Source of the DNA: Chlamydia trachomatis
GTDB lineage: Bacteria > Chlamydiota > Chlamydiia > Chlamydiales > Rhabdochlamydiaceae
Assembly (NCBI GenBank): GCA_945875745.1
Contig: CAMCLJ010000006.1
Location: forward strand, 1-51,764
DNA length: 51,764 nt
Direction of reading: 5' to 3'
The first letter of the stretch is position 1; each line of letters begins with the position of its first letter. Below are positions 27,229 to 35,351 of this stretch, one piece after another. The notes beneath the pieces were generated by a model. That model saw only the letters and a program-made list of their open reading frames with translations, was not told where the DNA came from and ran no database searches. The position numbers were made by a program, and so were the translations under genes.

Positions 27229-27978
27229 TTATATAAAAGCCTTGCTTGCAATGTATGTTGTGGCAGTGATCATAGAAGCGGTTGCAAGGATCCAAATGAG
27301 GCTTGCTGTTTTTGGGTTTTTTTCAAAATGAGAGGTGATCACAGATGCACAGACAATTAAAAAAGCAGCAATCATCGGGGGTGCATATATCGGAAATAGA
27401 TAAAACCCAAGAATGATCAAAAAGGAGGAAACAAGGGCTCCTAAAGCAGCCCCACAGGCTTGTTTGAGTGGATGTTCATGAATGCCAAGGGTGAGACCTA
27501 ATTCTTCTTCTAACATAATTTGTAAAAGCCGGTTGTCGTCAGACATAAGAACGTCAATTACATCATCGAGTAGTTTACCGGAAAAACCTTTGGATCGATA
27601 CATTTCTCGTAATTCTATTTTTTCTTGTTCCCGGTTATGCTCAATTTCCCACCGTTCTTCTTCAATCAACCGATGTAGTTTATTGAGCCTGCCCCACCCT
27701 ACGATTGCCGACCGTGCAGGTTTCCATATTAGCCAACCCAATCCAAAGAGGATCATTATGATGAGTGTGGTTTTTTTCGGGATAAGCATAAGGCTTGTGG
27801 ACCAAAGAATTAAAAGGGCAATTGTCATATCTTTCATTGTATCTGCAAAAGCAATAATATGCCCCGGCATCTCGATACCATGCATTTCAGATGACGCAGC
27901 AAGACCTTTTAGTCGGGCTTCTTTAAGGTGGTCTTCGGGAGTTTTCCCTTCAAAGTGGCTCGGTGAAGATGGTTTCAT
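27229..27978 (-). CDS. VIT1/CCC1-like membrane protein (CT728-position)
   Basis: About 249 residues from the ATG at 27976-27978, preceded by AGGAAG and 14 bases after the aminopeptidase stop; the longer frame to 28098 lies within that gene. Two membrane helices near the start (ALLILWSTSLMLI, TLIIMILFGLGWLIW), then a charged helical segment EEERWEIEHNREQEKIELREMYRSKGFSG, then LMSDDNRLLQIMLEEELGL and three hydrophobic helices. This resembles vacuolar iron transporter (VIT1/CCC1) proteins, whose cytosolic Glu-rich helices bind Fe/Mn. Beside the P1B-4 ATPase it suggests a metal detoxification pair. The call rests on pattern. Confidence 0.65.
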   Translation of the reverse strand: MKPSSPSHFEGKTPEDHLKEARLKGLAASSEMHGIEMPGHIIAFADTMKDMTIALLILWSTSLMLIPKKTTLIIMILFGLGWLIWKPARSAIVGWGRLNKLHRLIEEERWEIEHNREQEKIELREMYRSKGFSGKLLDDVIDVLMSDDNRLLQIMLEEELGLTLGIHEHPLKQACGAALGALVSSFLIILGFYLFPIYAPPMIAAFLIVCASVITSHFEKNPKTASLIWILATASMITATTYIASKAFI

Positions 27979-27992
27979 GAAAAGATTACTTC

Positions 27993-29273
27993 CTAAACAC
28001 GTTCGTTTTGAATTACATGGGTTAAAAAGACACACATATCTGTGTAGTCTTGACAAGCCAGCATTTCCCTTGTTGAGTGCATGGAAAGTTGGGGGCAACC
28101 AATATCAACAGTTTCGATCCCTAAATGATGCGCGCTGATGGGACCTACGGTACTACCGCATGACATATCAGACCGGGAGATAAAGCTTTGATGTTGTAGA
28201 TGCAGGTTTTGGCACTGTGCATGGATAAATGCGGCAGAGCTTGCAGATGTTGCATATTTATGACTGGCATTATACTTAACAGCTATTCCTTTGCCTAAAA
28301 GGGGTGTGTGCTGAGGATCATGTCTAGCCTCATGCCCTGGGTGCATGGCATGAGCCATATCCAAAGAGATGCATAAAGATTTTGATTTTGCTATTAGATT
28401 TTGTTCCACTGTCATAGAAGAAGCCTCTATGATTCTTGCCCTTACATCATCAAAGAAGGTGCCGTATGCACCTTCCCAGGTTTTAGAACCAATTTCTTCG
28501 TGATCCCAACAGATCATCATCTGTAATGTGTGTTTGGGGCTTTTGATGCAGCTTCCAAAGGCAGTGGTTGCTGCATGGACACTGGCTAGATTATCGATTC
28601 GATAAGAAGAGAGGAATTCCCCATTCATTCCAGTACATCGAGCCTGTTCTATAGGAGTTAAAAATAAATCGAAAGATAGCAATTCATCAAAGGAACATCT
28701 TTTTCTAATCAGAGTCTGTAGCACTAGACCTTTCGGTAAATTCAGGCCAACAAGGGCTTGCAGATGTTCTTGTTTATTAAGGAGTGGTCCTTTTTCATTA
28801 ACATCCCTGTCTAAATGGATCGCTAATTGTGGAATAATTACAGGAGTTTCATCGATAAAAATCAGCTTCTCTTCAATTGCTCCTGTTTTATTTTTTATAA
28901 CGATCTTTCCAGCAATTCCTAGATCTCGATTCAGCCATGACGAAAGTAATGGACCTCCATATAATTCGGTCGCAAGCAAGCTCATGTTATCTTTAGTAAT
29001 TTCTGGGTTGGGTTTAATTTTTAAGGCCGGGCTATCTGTATGTGCTGCAAAAATAATGTATTGCTCAATGATTTGGCTGGGCATACGAAATGCGCAAAAA
29101 GATCCGTTTCTCGATACAAAATAGTTCTTGCCTGCTTCCAGATGCCACTGACCTTTTTCTTGCAGAGGTATGTAATCTTTAAGTGCTAGTCTCGTAGCCA
29201 TTTCTTTTGCAGCGTGTAAAGCTGTTGGAGAATGATCAAGAAAGTTTTTTAAATCGTCGATAGCCGTTGCCAT
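27993..29273 (-). CDS. M18-family aspartyl aminopeptidase
   Basis: A 426-residue cytosolic dinuclear-metal aminopeptidase. Metal motifs: FAAHTDSPALKIKP (His, Asp ligands), CWDHEEIGSKTWEGA (Asp-His-Glu-Glu), CISLDMAHAMHPGH and the C-terminal MHSTREM. ATG 29273 is chosen because AGGGG lies 5 bases before it; a GTG two codons upstream (29279) is possible. Downstream of serS by 10 bases, so co-transcribed. Confidence 0.92.
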   Translation of the reverse strand: MATAIDDLKNFLDHSPTALHAAKEMATRLALKDYIPLQEKGQWHLEAGKNYFVSRNGSFCAFRMPSQIIEQYIIFAAHTDSPALKIKPNPEITKDNMSLLATELYGGPLLSSWLNRDLGIAGKIVIKNKTGAIEEKLIFIDETPVIIPQLAIHLDRDVNEKGPLLNKQEHLQALVGLNLPKGLVLQTLIRKRCSFDELLSFDLFLTPIEQARCTGMNGEFLSSYRIDNLASVHAATTAFGSCIKSPKHTLQMMICWDHEEIGSKTWEGAYGTFFDDVRARIIEASSMTVEQNLIAKSKSLCISLDMAHAMHPGHEARHDPQHTPLLGKGIAVKYNASHKYATSASSAAFIHAQCQNLHLQHQSFISRSDMSCGSTVGPISAHHLGIETVDIGCPQLSMHSTREMLACQDYTDMCVFLTHVIQNERV

Positions 29274-29283
29274 AGACACCCCT

Positions 29284-30564
29284 TTAACGTCCTGGTTGCA
29301 GAGACTTAATTCCGTTCATGTATTTATGTAGCACCTCGGGAAGAAGAACAGATCCATCTTCCTGTTGATTTGTTTCTAACAGAGATACCATTAAACGAGA
29401 AGTGGCAAGTCCTGATCCATTTAAAGTATGTATGAGTTCTGGTTTCTCATCTTTCTTTCTGAATCGAATCTGAGATCTTCTTGCTTGGAAATCTGAGCAG
29501 TTCGATACAGATGAAACTTCGTAGTATCTATTTTGTCCGGGTAGCCAAGCCTCTACATCGACTGTTTTAGCAGCTGCAAATGACATATCACCTGTAACTA
29601 GCAACATGCTTCGGTAATGCAGGCCAAGCCCTTGCAAAATTGCTTCCGCAGAAGACTGCATTTGTTCAAAAACGATTTGACTTTGATCTGGTGTTGTAAA
29701 ACAAAACATCTCGACTTTATTGAACTGATGGACCCGAATTAAGCCTCTTTCCTGGGAGCCTGCAGCACCACCTTCCCTGCGGAAGCATGGGCTGTAACAG
29801 AAATATCTTTTAGGAAGATCTTCTTCTTTAAAGATTTCATCATAATGGAGTCCGTTTAAAGCAACTTCTGATGTGGGGATGAGGAAGAGTTCGTAGTCAT
29901 CATCATGAATTTTAAAGAGTTGTTTTTCAAACTTAGGTAGCTGCCCCGACCCAAACATCATCTCTGGTTTAACTAGGTGAGGTACCATCCACATTTCAAA
30001 GCCGTTGGCCACATGTGTATCAATCATGTAGTTAATAAGCGCCCATTCTAGCCTGGCACCTAAACCTTTATAGGTAGGCCAGCCGCTGCCTGCGATTTTA
30101 GCCCCTCTTTGAAAATCAAATAAATCGAGTTTTTCATTAAGCTCTACGTGATTTTTGGGTGCGAATGTAAATTCCGGTTTTTTTCCGACAGTTTTGATGC
30201 ATACATTATCTTTTGGATCCAAACCTACTTTGATGTCATCCATTGGTATGTTAGGCATTGATGCAAGGTTCATGTGAAGTTCTTGCTCCACATCAATCAG
30301 CTCTTTATCTAAAAGAGTAATTTGATCACCAAGGCCAGCTACCTCCTGCATTAATGAGGTTGTGTCTTCTTTAAGGCGTTTCTTATCACCGATTTCTTTC
30401 GAGAGACTGTTGCGTGTGGCTTTAAGTTCCTCTACAGATCCTTTAATTGTGCGCATACGTTCATCAAGAACAAGAATTGGTGATAGGGAAATTTCTGGAT
30501 CTTTAGTTTTTAGTTTTGCTTCGACCGCATTTTTATCTTTTCTTATTAATTTGATGTCTAACAT
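29284..30564 (-). CDS. serS: Seryl-tRNA synthetase
   Basis: A 426-residue class II synthetase. N-terminal coiled-coil arm (residues ~30-100) that grips the tRNA variable arm, then IPTSEVALNG, motif 2 FRREGGAAG..ERGLIRVHQFNKVE and motif 3 NGSGLATSRLMVSLLE. First gene of the operon with the aminopeptidase, VIT-like protein and metal ATPase; C. trachomatis has the related order CT729-CT727. Confidence 0.97.
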   Translation of the reverse strand: MLDIKLIRKDKNAVEAKLKTKDPEISLSPILVLDERMRTIKGSVEELKATRNSLSKEIGDKKRLKEDTTSLMQEVAGLGDQITLLDKELIDVEQELHMNLASMPNIPMDDIKVGLDPKDNVCIKTVGKKPEFTFAPKNHVELNEKLDLFDFQRGAKIAGSGWPTYKGLGARLEWALINYMIDTHVANGFEMWMVPHLVKPEMMFGSGQLPKFEKQLFKIHDDDYELFLIPTSEVALNGLHYDEIFKEEDLPKRYFCYSPCFRREGGAAGSQERGLIRVHQFNKVEMFCFTTPDQSQIVFEQMQSSAEAILQGLGLHYRSMLLVTGDMSFAAAKTVDVEAWLPGQNRYYEVSSVSNCSDFQARRSQIRFRKKDEKPELIHTLNGSGLATSRLMVSLLETNQQEDGSVLLPEVLHKYMNGIKSLQPGR

Positions 30565-30950
30565 ACGAGCTCTCCAGGATCTGAGTTAAAAATGAGAATT
30601 GAGAAAGTAATTTTCATTAAATTGGATAAATACTAAAAGCTCATTCCCAAAATGTCAATGACGTCTTCTTTGTTTACCAAATGATCTCTGATAATATAAC
30701 CAATCCAGCTCCTTTTGCCTATCTCGTTTTTTCTGATGGGAGGTCCTGTCATTTCTTTTTTACAATTTCTAAACACGCAGATAATACTAAGACAAGGGGT
30801 GGTGCATTGTTAATTTATATTTTAATCTTTGATTTAGGCCTGAAATCAGCTAGACCGTTACTCTATAAATCCTCATTTACTTGCTGTTTTTTTTAAGAAG
30901 ATCCTGTATAATACCCTGATTTCATTCACATAATAAATTGAGAGCCTACC
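30565..30950. other. Divergent intergenic region
   Basis: Between serS and the ceramidase-like gene. A 71-codon plus-strand frame (30681-30896) has no recognisable content and no ribosome binding site, so I do not call it. Promoters for both neighbours should be here. CTGTATAATACC near 30904-30915 offers a plausible -10 (TATAAT) about 35 bases before the plus-strand gene. Confidence 0.45.
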
Positions 30951-32201
30951 GTGAATTACATTACTCGCAGTCTATGGTTATTACTTGCTTTCCCAACAAT
31001 TATTTTTGCCAAGATCAATGTGGGAATTGGTAAATCTGATATCACACCTGATATAGGCACCCCTTCTGCAGGGTATACTGATAGAAAAGGTCAGGGGATG
31101 GAAGGGGTTCATGATCCCCTTTTAGCGATAGCTCTTTTTATAGATAATGGGGATAAAAAATTAGTCTTTTGTAGTGTTGATCACTTAGGTTTTACTTCGG
31201 AAATGGTCGAAGATATCAAAAAAAGAGTCTATGCTGATCCATTACTTTCCGGATGCGAAATTTATATAGCCTCCTCTCATACACATTCTGGAGGCGGGGC
31301 ATATCTAAATATTCCTGTATTAGGAGCTGGTCTGGCAGGGGAATTTGATGCAGAGGTTAGAGATTTTTATATTAAGAAAGTAGTTGAGGCAATTGTTGCA
31401 TCCAGTAGAAACACGATAGACGGGCGAATTGGAATTGGTTATGGATCTGTTAAAGGGTTAGGTTCATATAGAGGTACGTGGCCTAAAGATGTAATCCCTG
31501 ATTCAGAGCTCACAGTGATTAAAGTCACAAGGATCGACGGGTCTGCTTTGGCAATTCTTTTTAATTATCCTATTCATCCCACAGTACTAAAAAGTCAAAA
31601 CCGATTGTTCTCATCCGATTTTGTCGGTTATGCAAGAGATCATATTCAATCTCTTTTGGGTGGTGATGTGCAACCTATATATTTTAATGGAGCCCAGGGT
31701 GACATTATTCCCGATCCTTTGATTGATAATAATGGCTTTACCTCTTGTGAATTGCTAGGTAAAGTTCTTGCTCAAAGAGTACAAGAAATTTGGGATAAGA
31801 CAGAAACTAGCGAAGTATTACATGTACTTACAAAAAAAGAGCCTTACTTTCTGGAGACCAAAGCAACCCCTTTCGGACTTGTTTTACCTGTCAAAAATTA
31901 TAAGACTGAAATGAATGTTCTCGTTTTAAATCATTCTTATCCCTTTATCACTATCCCTGGAGAATTAAGTTGTGTTTATGAGACACGTTTAAAAATTTTT
32001 GCAAAAACTTTAGGATTTCCACATCTTTCTATCTTTGGACTCACAAATGACGCTCATGGATACATCATCCTGCCAGATGCTTGGCAGTATAAAACAATGG
32101 AATCAGGACTGTCTTTTGGAGGGCAGTATTACGGAGATGTCACTGAAAAGAGAGCTCAAACCCTTCTGAATAAAGTTAGTGAAGAACAAGGATCTAGGTA
32201 G
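30951..32201 (+). CDS. Exported neutral ceramidase-like protein
   Basis: A 416-residue protein with a signal peptide (MNYITRSLWLLLAFPTIIFA). It matches the N-terminal catalytic domain of the neutral/alkaline ceramidase family: VGIGKSDITPDIGTPSAGYTDRKG, EGVHDPLLA, FCSVDHLG, SSHTHSGGG (zinc His pair), NYPIHPTVL and FNGAQGDI, then GLTNDAHGYIILPD near the end. The family cleaves ceramide to sphingosine, but many bacterial members have unproven substrates. The C-terminal Ig-like domain of classical neutral ceramidase seems absent. GTG start; no strong ribosome binding site. It is followed directly by a HIT protein gene. Confidence 0.75.
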   Translation: MNYITRSLWLLLAFPTIIFAKINVGIGKSDITPDIGTPSAGYTDRKGQGMEGVHDPLLAIALFIDNGDKKLVFCSVDHLGFTSEMVEDIKKRVYADPLLSGCEIYIASSHTHSGGGAYLNIPVLGAGLAGEFDAEVRDFYIKKVVEAIVASSRNTIDGRIGIGYGSVKGLGSYRGTWPKDVIPDSELTVIKVTRIDGSALAILFNYPIHPTVLKSQNRLFSSDFVGYARDHIQSLLGGDVQPIYFNGAQGDIIPDPLIDNNGFTSCELLGKVLAQRVQEIWDKTETSEVLHVLTKKEPYFLETKATPFGLVLPVKNYKTEMNVLVLNHSYPFITIPGELSCVYETRLKIFAKTLGFPHLSIFGLTNDAHGYIILPDAWQYKTMESGLSFGGQYYGDVTEKRAQTLLNKVSEEQGSR

Positions 32202-32735
32202 GTGAGTATGCGTGGCATATTCCGCCTATTTCTGCTTGTAATATTTTGTCTAATTGCAGGGGCTTGTTTCTTATTTATTAAATCATCATCTCGACTTCCA
32301 TTAAGTGGCAAATGCGCATTTTGTGATCCAGTCGTTTTAAACAATCAAAAATTTTATGAAGATGATCTTGTTTTAGCTTTATATACGCATAAACCGATTT
32401 TGCCAGGACATTGTCTGATCATCTCAAAGCGGCATGTACAGCGATTTGAAATGCTAACAGACCTCGAGATTGCGCAAATAGGTAGGGTTATTAAAAAAGT
32501 AAATCAAGCCGCAGAAAAGGTATTTCAGACTTCCTCTTATTTTCTTCTTCAAAAAAATGGTGTTGAAGTCGGACAGTCTGTTCCTCACGTTCATTTTCAT
32601 TATGTGCCTCGGAAAGCAGGAGATGATTCTGCGTTTCAATTCATTTTAAAAATGTATATAGCCAATGCAAAACGGCCACTTTTACATGATGAAATGAAGG
32701 ATGTCATAGAGAAATTAAGATGTGCAATAGAATAA
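32202..32735 (+). CDS. Membrane-anchored HIT-family protein
   Basis: About 175 residues. CAFCDPV (zinc-knuckle-like start of the HIT domain), LVLALYTHKPILPGHCLIISKRHV, and the histidine triad HVHFH. HIT proteins hydrolyse nucleotide phosphoramidates or asymmetric nucleotides. Unusually it begins with a hydrophobic segment (FRLFLLVIFCLIAGACFLFI) that should anchor or export it. GTG 32202 and ATG 32208 are both possible starts; AGGTAGG favours the ATG. It abuts the ceramidase-like stop, so one operon. Confidence 0.85.
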   Translation: MSMRGIFRLFLLVIFCLIAGACFLFIKSSSRLPLSGKCAFCDPVVLNNQKFYEDDLVLALYTHKPILPGHCLIISKRHVQRFEMLTDLEIAQIGRVIKKVNQAAEKVFQTSSYFLLQKNGVEVGQSVPHVHFHYVPRKAGDDSAFQFILKMYIANAKRPLLHDEMKDVIEKLRCAIE

Positions 32736-32763
32736 GTAATGCCTTGAGATCCGGGTGTGTGGT

Positions 32764-34047
32764 CTACATATTCAGTGCGCTTGTGCCTTTTAAATCTATA
32801 ACTTCTTCGACTATACTCGTAATCTCATCTTGTGTAAGGCTTTGCTTTTGACAATTTTGCATCTGAGCTAGACATATTTGATCCATCAGGTATAGCAGAC
32901 CACGTCCACACAGGCCTTCTGTTTTTATTGCGATTGATTGAATTATGTCTGAAGAAAATAGCTTACCCCTTGCTTTAAACAGACGGTCAATACCTTGCTG
33001 AATTATTCTTCTGCGCTCTTCAGTTTGTGGCAGGGTTAATTTAATTGTATGACTCATTCTGCTTAACAGGCTTGCGTCTATCTTATCAAATTGACTTGCA
33101 ATTATAATAACCATTATTTTTTTACTTGGTGTTCCTGTCCGGTGTAAGAACGCATCTATTAACTCTAGATGCAGTTGGTCGCTTAAATTTCGCTCTTTGA
33201 ACACCTCATCCGCTCCATCGATAAGCAAAATAGTAGTTTGAGATTCAGCTGCTAGTCCATTGAATAATTCATCTATTTTGCGAATATGTTCTTTTGTAGC
33301 TATCCATTGAGTCAGCTGGGTCCCTGATAACGAAATATAATTTGCCTGGGTTTCTTTGATTATTGAATTGGCAGTTAAGGTTTTGCCTGTTCCTGGAGGT
33401 CCATATATCAGGATATTTGGTAGGTGTAATCTGCTGCTTGCCGCGGTTTTCACGCACGTTACAATTCTATCGATTATTCTGGTTAATGCGGGGGTGTGGA
33501 TTGGTGGTTCTTGGGTTGGTTCTTGATAAAATAATATATTAAATTTTTTAAATAAGGCATTTGGTCTTTTGTTAATCGTCAATTGAGATTTAGTTTTGTC
33601 GAGATGCCAAGATTTCCCTATCCAATTGCAGGCTAGAGGGGTTAGGTGTTTTACTACGTGATAGGTAAGAAGGCATGGCAATCCTTTTTGAGCCCAGATT
33701 TTGGATATCGTTGAACTAAGGGTTTCGAGCAGATCTGACTGGCCGAGGGTGTCTAGGACCCCTTCTGCAATTGATTTACCCAGATTGTAGAAGTCCCACC
33801 CTTTTAAATCTGAAGTATGTAATGGCTGCATGGGTCCAGTGCCCATTTTTGATGGTTTATTCTCTTGTGGAGAATCTTCTCCTATTCTAATCGTTAGTTT
33901 GCGATCGATATAATTTTGTAAAGTATTAGATGCTATGGGAATTGCTATTTGTAGAGCAGCTTGTGCTGCTGTTTCGGCAGAGCTTAAGGGTGTTGCTATA
34001 AGAGATTGGGTCTTGGAGTTGTTGCTCCCATAAGGAGTGATAGCCAT
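32764..34047 (-). CDS. AAA ATPase with altered Walker B
   Basis: A 427-residue protein with a C-terminal AAA module: Walker A GPPGTGKT (216-223), Walker B region LLIDGADE (274-281), sensor/arginine region SLLSRMSHTIKLTLP and a GLCGRG sensor 2. The glutamate that normally follows the Walker B Asp is Gly278 (DG instead of DE). The core resembles FtsH/ATAD3-type AAA domains. The N-terminal 200 residues are unrecognised and helical, with no clear membrane span. It is convergent with the HIT gene and divergent from the UPF0158 gene, so alone in its transcript. Possible substrate remodeller; effector role cannot be excluded. Confidence 0.8.
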   Translation of the reverse strand: MAITPYGSNNSKTQSLIATPLSSAETAAQAALQIAIPIASNTLQNYIDRKLTIRIGEDSPQENKPSKMGTGPMQPLHTSDLKGWDFYNLGKSIAEGVLDTLGQSDLLETLSSTISKIWAQKGLPCLLTYHVVKHLTPLACNWIGKSWHLDKTKSQLTINKRPNALFKKFNILFYQEPTQEPPIHTPALTRIIDRIVTCVKTAASSRLHLPNILIYGPPGTGKTLTANSIIKETQANYISLSGTQLTQWIATKEHIRKIDELFNGLAAESQTTILLIDGADEVFKERNLSDQLHLELIDAFLHRTGTPSKKIMVIIIASQFDKIDASLLSRMSHTIKLTLPQTEERRRIIQQGIDRLFKARGKLFSSDIIQSIAIKTEGLCGRGLLYLMDQICLAQMQNCQKQSLTQDEITSIVEEVIDLKGTSALNM

Positions 34048-34237
34048 ATGTACATCCTAGGTAGCTAGCGTGATGGGGTAATATATTGAAATTGTTTTTT
34101 GTTTTTTGCAATTTTTAATTACAGATTGAACTCTTGGTTTACATAGCTGATCTACCTATTCGAAAAAGAATTTATTTATCCTTGAAGTGAGTGTTTAAAT
34201 GTGGTAGTCTATACTTAATCTTTTCTAAGGAAAATAT

Positions 34238-35350
34238 ATGAATAAATCTTATCCACAAGCGCAAAATCCACTCTTGCTTCGCTTCCATCGGTTATTAGAT
34301 GCTTTTACTAAATCTGATGATGAAAGGGATTTTTATCTCGATAAGGTTGAAGGTTTTATCGTTTTTGTTGATTTAGATAAAGGATCTAAAGAATTAGATG
34401 ATTTAGAAAAAGAGTTGATAGACCATTCTGGCCGGTATTATTTGATTCCTAAGATGACTTTCTATGAAACTAAAAAATTTATGGAAGGCTTTATTAACGA
34501 AAAAGTTTATGACATAGATACAAAAGAAAAGTTGTTAGATATTATTCAGTCAAAAGAAGCTAGAGAAAATTTTCTAGAGTTTATTTACGACCATCTTAAT
34601 GAATTAGAGAAATGGCAACAGTACTATCAAGAGCGTTCTAGAATACGAATTATAGAGTGGCTGCGTAATCAATCCATCCATTTTGTTTTTGAAGAGGATT
34701 TGGATCTAACCAAGAATGTGATGGAAAAAGTAAAGCGTCATTTGTTTGATGTAAAAGTATCAAAGGATGTATCCGCCGCGCGTGAAGCTTTGCAGATAAA
34801 AGCCAAAACTTATTATTCTAATGAAGCCTTAAATCCACGCCCTAAACGAGGTCGTCCTCCTAAACAGGTAGTAAAAATAGAAACAGAGCCACAGGTAACT
34901 GTGGATATGTATACTACAGTACCCCATTCTATGCTGCAATTCCTCTATCTTCCTGAAATTTCAAGCGCTACTTCCGTAACCTTCTCTGCTCGTTACGATA
35001 CTGAGGCTCAGCTTTTAGCTAGTTTAAGAGGTAGTTCAAGGGTTAAGGTTGACGCGAAACTTCAGGCGCTTTCGGAAAAGCTCGAATCACTACGACATCT
35101 CTCAGGGCGTTTAACTGATATTCATGATATTACTGGTTCGGAAAGTGAAGGAAAATTGATTCGATCGATGACCCAAGAGTTGCCTGATGAAGGGATTGAG
35201 GGTGTTAGCGATAAAAGGATGTTTGATTTGGTCCAGGATGTGTTGCCTAAAGATAAGGCAAAAACACGTAAATCTTCTGGAGAAGGAGAAGCTGTAAAAA
35301 AACCTGGCGTTAAAGTTGTAACTCAGATTCAAAAAAAACATAAGAAATAG
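34238..35350 (+). CDS. UPF0158-family protein with AT-hook extension
   Basis: A 370-residue protein. Residues ~15-155 match UPF0158: a Leu-rich start, DFYLDKVEGFIVF, RYYLIPKMTFYETKKFMEGFI, NFLEFIYDHLNELEKWQQYYQERSRIRIIEWLRNQSI. In C. trachomatis CT429 is of this family. Residues 201-209 are RPKRGRPPK, a classic AT-hook DNA minor-groove motif. The rest (to 370) is charged with a Lys-rich tail. AAGGA precedes the ATG. It ends 1 base before the E1 gene and is co-transcribed with it. A nucleoid- or DNA-associated role is inferred from the hook. Confidence 0.75.
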   Translation: MNKSYPQAQNPLLLRFHRLLDAFTKSDDERDFYLDKVEGFIVFVDLDKGSKELDDLEKELIDHSGRYYLIPKMTFYETKKFMEGFINEKVYDIDTKEKLLDIIQSKEARENFLEFIYDHLNELEKWQQYYQERSRIRIIEWLRNQSIHFVFEEDLDLTKNVMEKVKRHLFDVKVSKDVSAAREALQIKAKTYYSNEALNPRPKRGRPPKQVVKIETEPQVTVDMYTTVPHSMLQFLYLPEISSATSVTFSARYDTEAQLLASLRGSSRVKVDAKLQALSEKLESLRHLSGRLTDIHDITGSESEGKLIRSMTQELPDEGIEGVSDKRMFDLVQDVLPKDKAKTRKSSGEGEAVKKPGVKVVTQIQKKHKK

Positions 35351-35351
35351 C

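Noticed and set aside
27482-28138. 218-codon plus-strand ORF
   Set aside because: Entirely antisense to the VIT-like and M18 aminopeptidase genes, Ser/Arg-rich composition typical of an antisense shadow, no ribosome binding site.
30681-30896. 71-codon ORF between serS and the ceramidase-like gene
   Set aside because: No ribosome binding site, no recognisable motif, composition like noncoding flanks.
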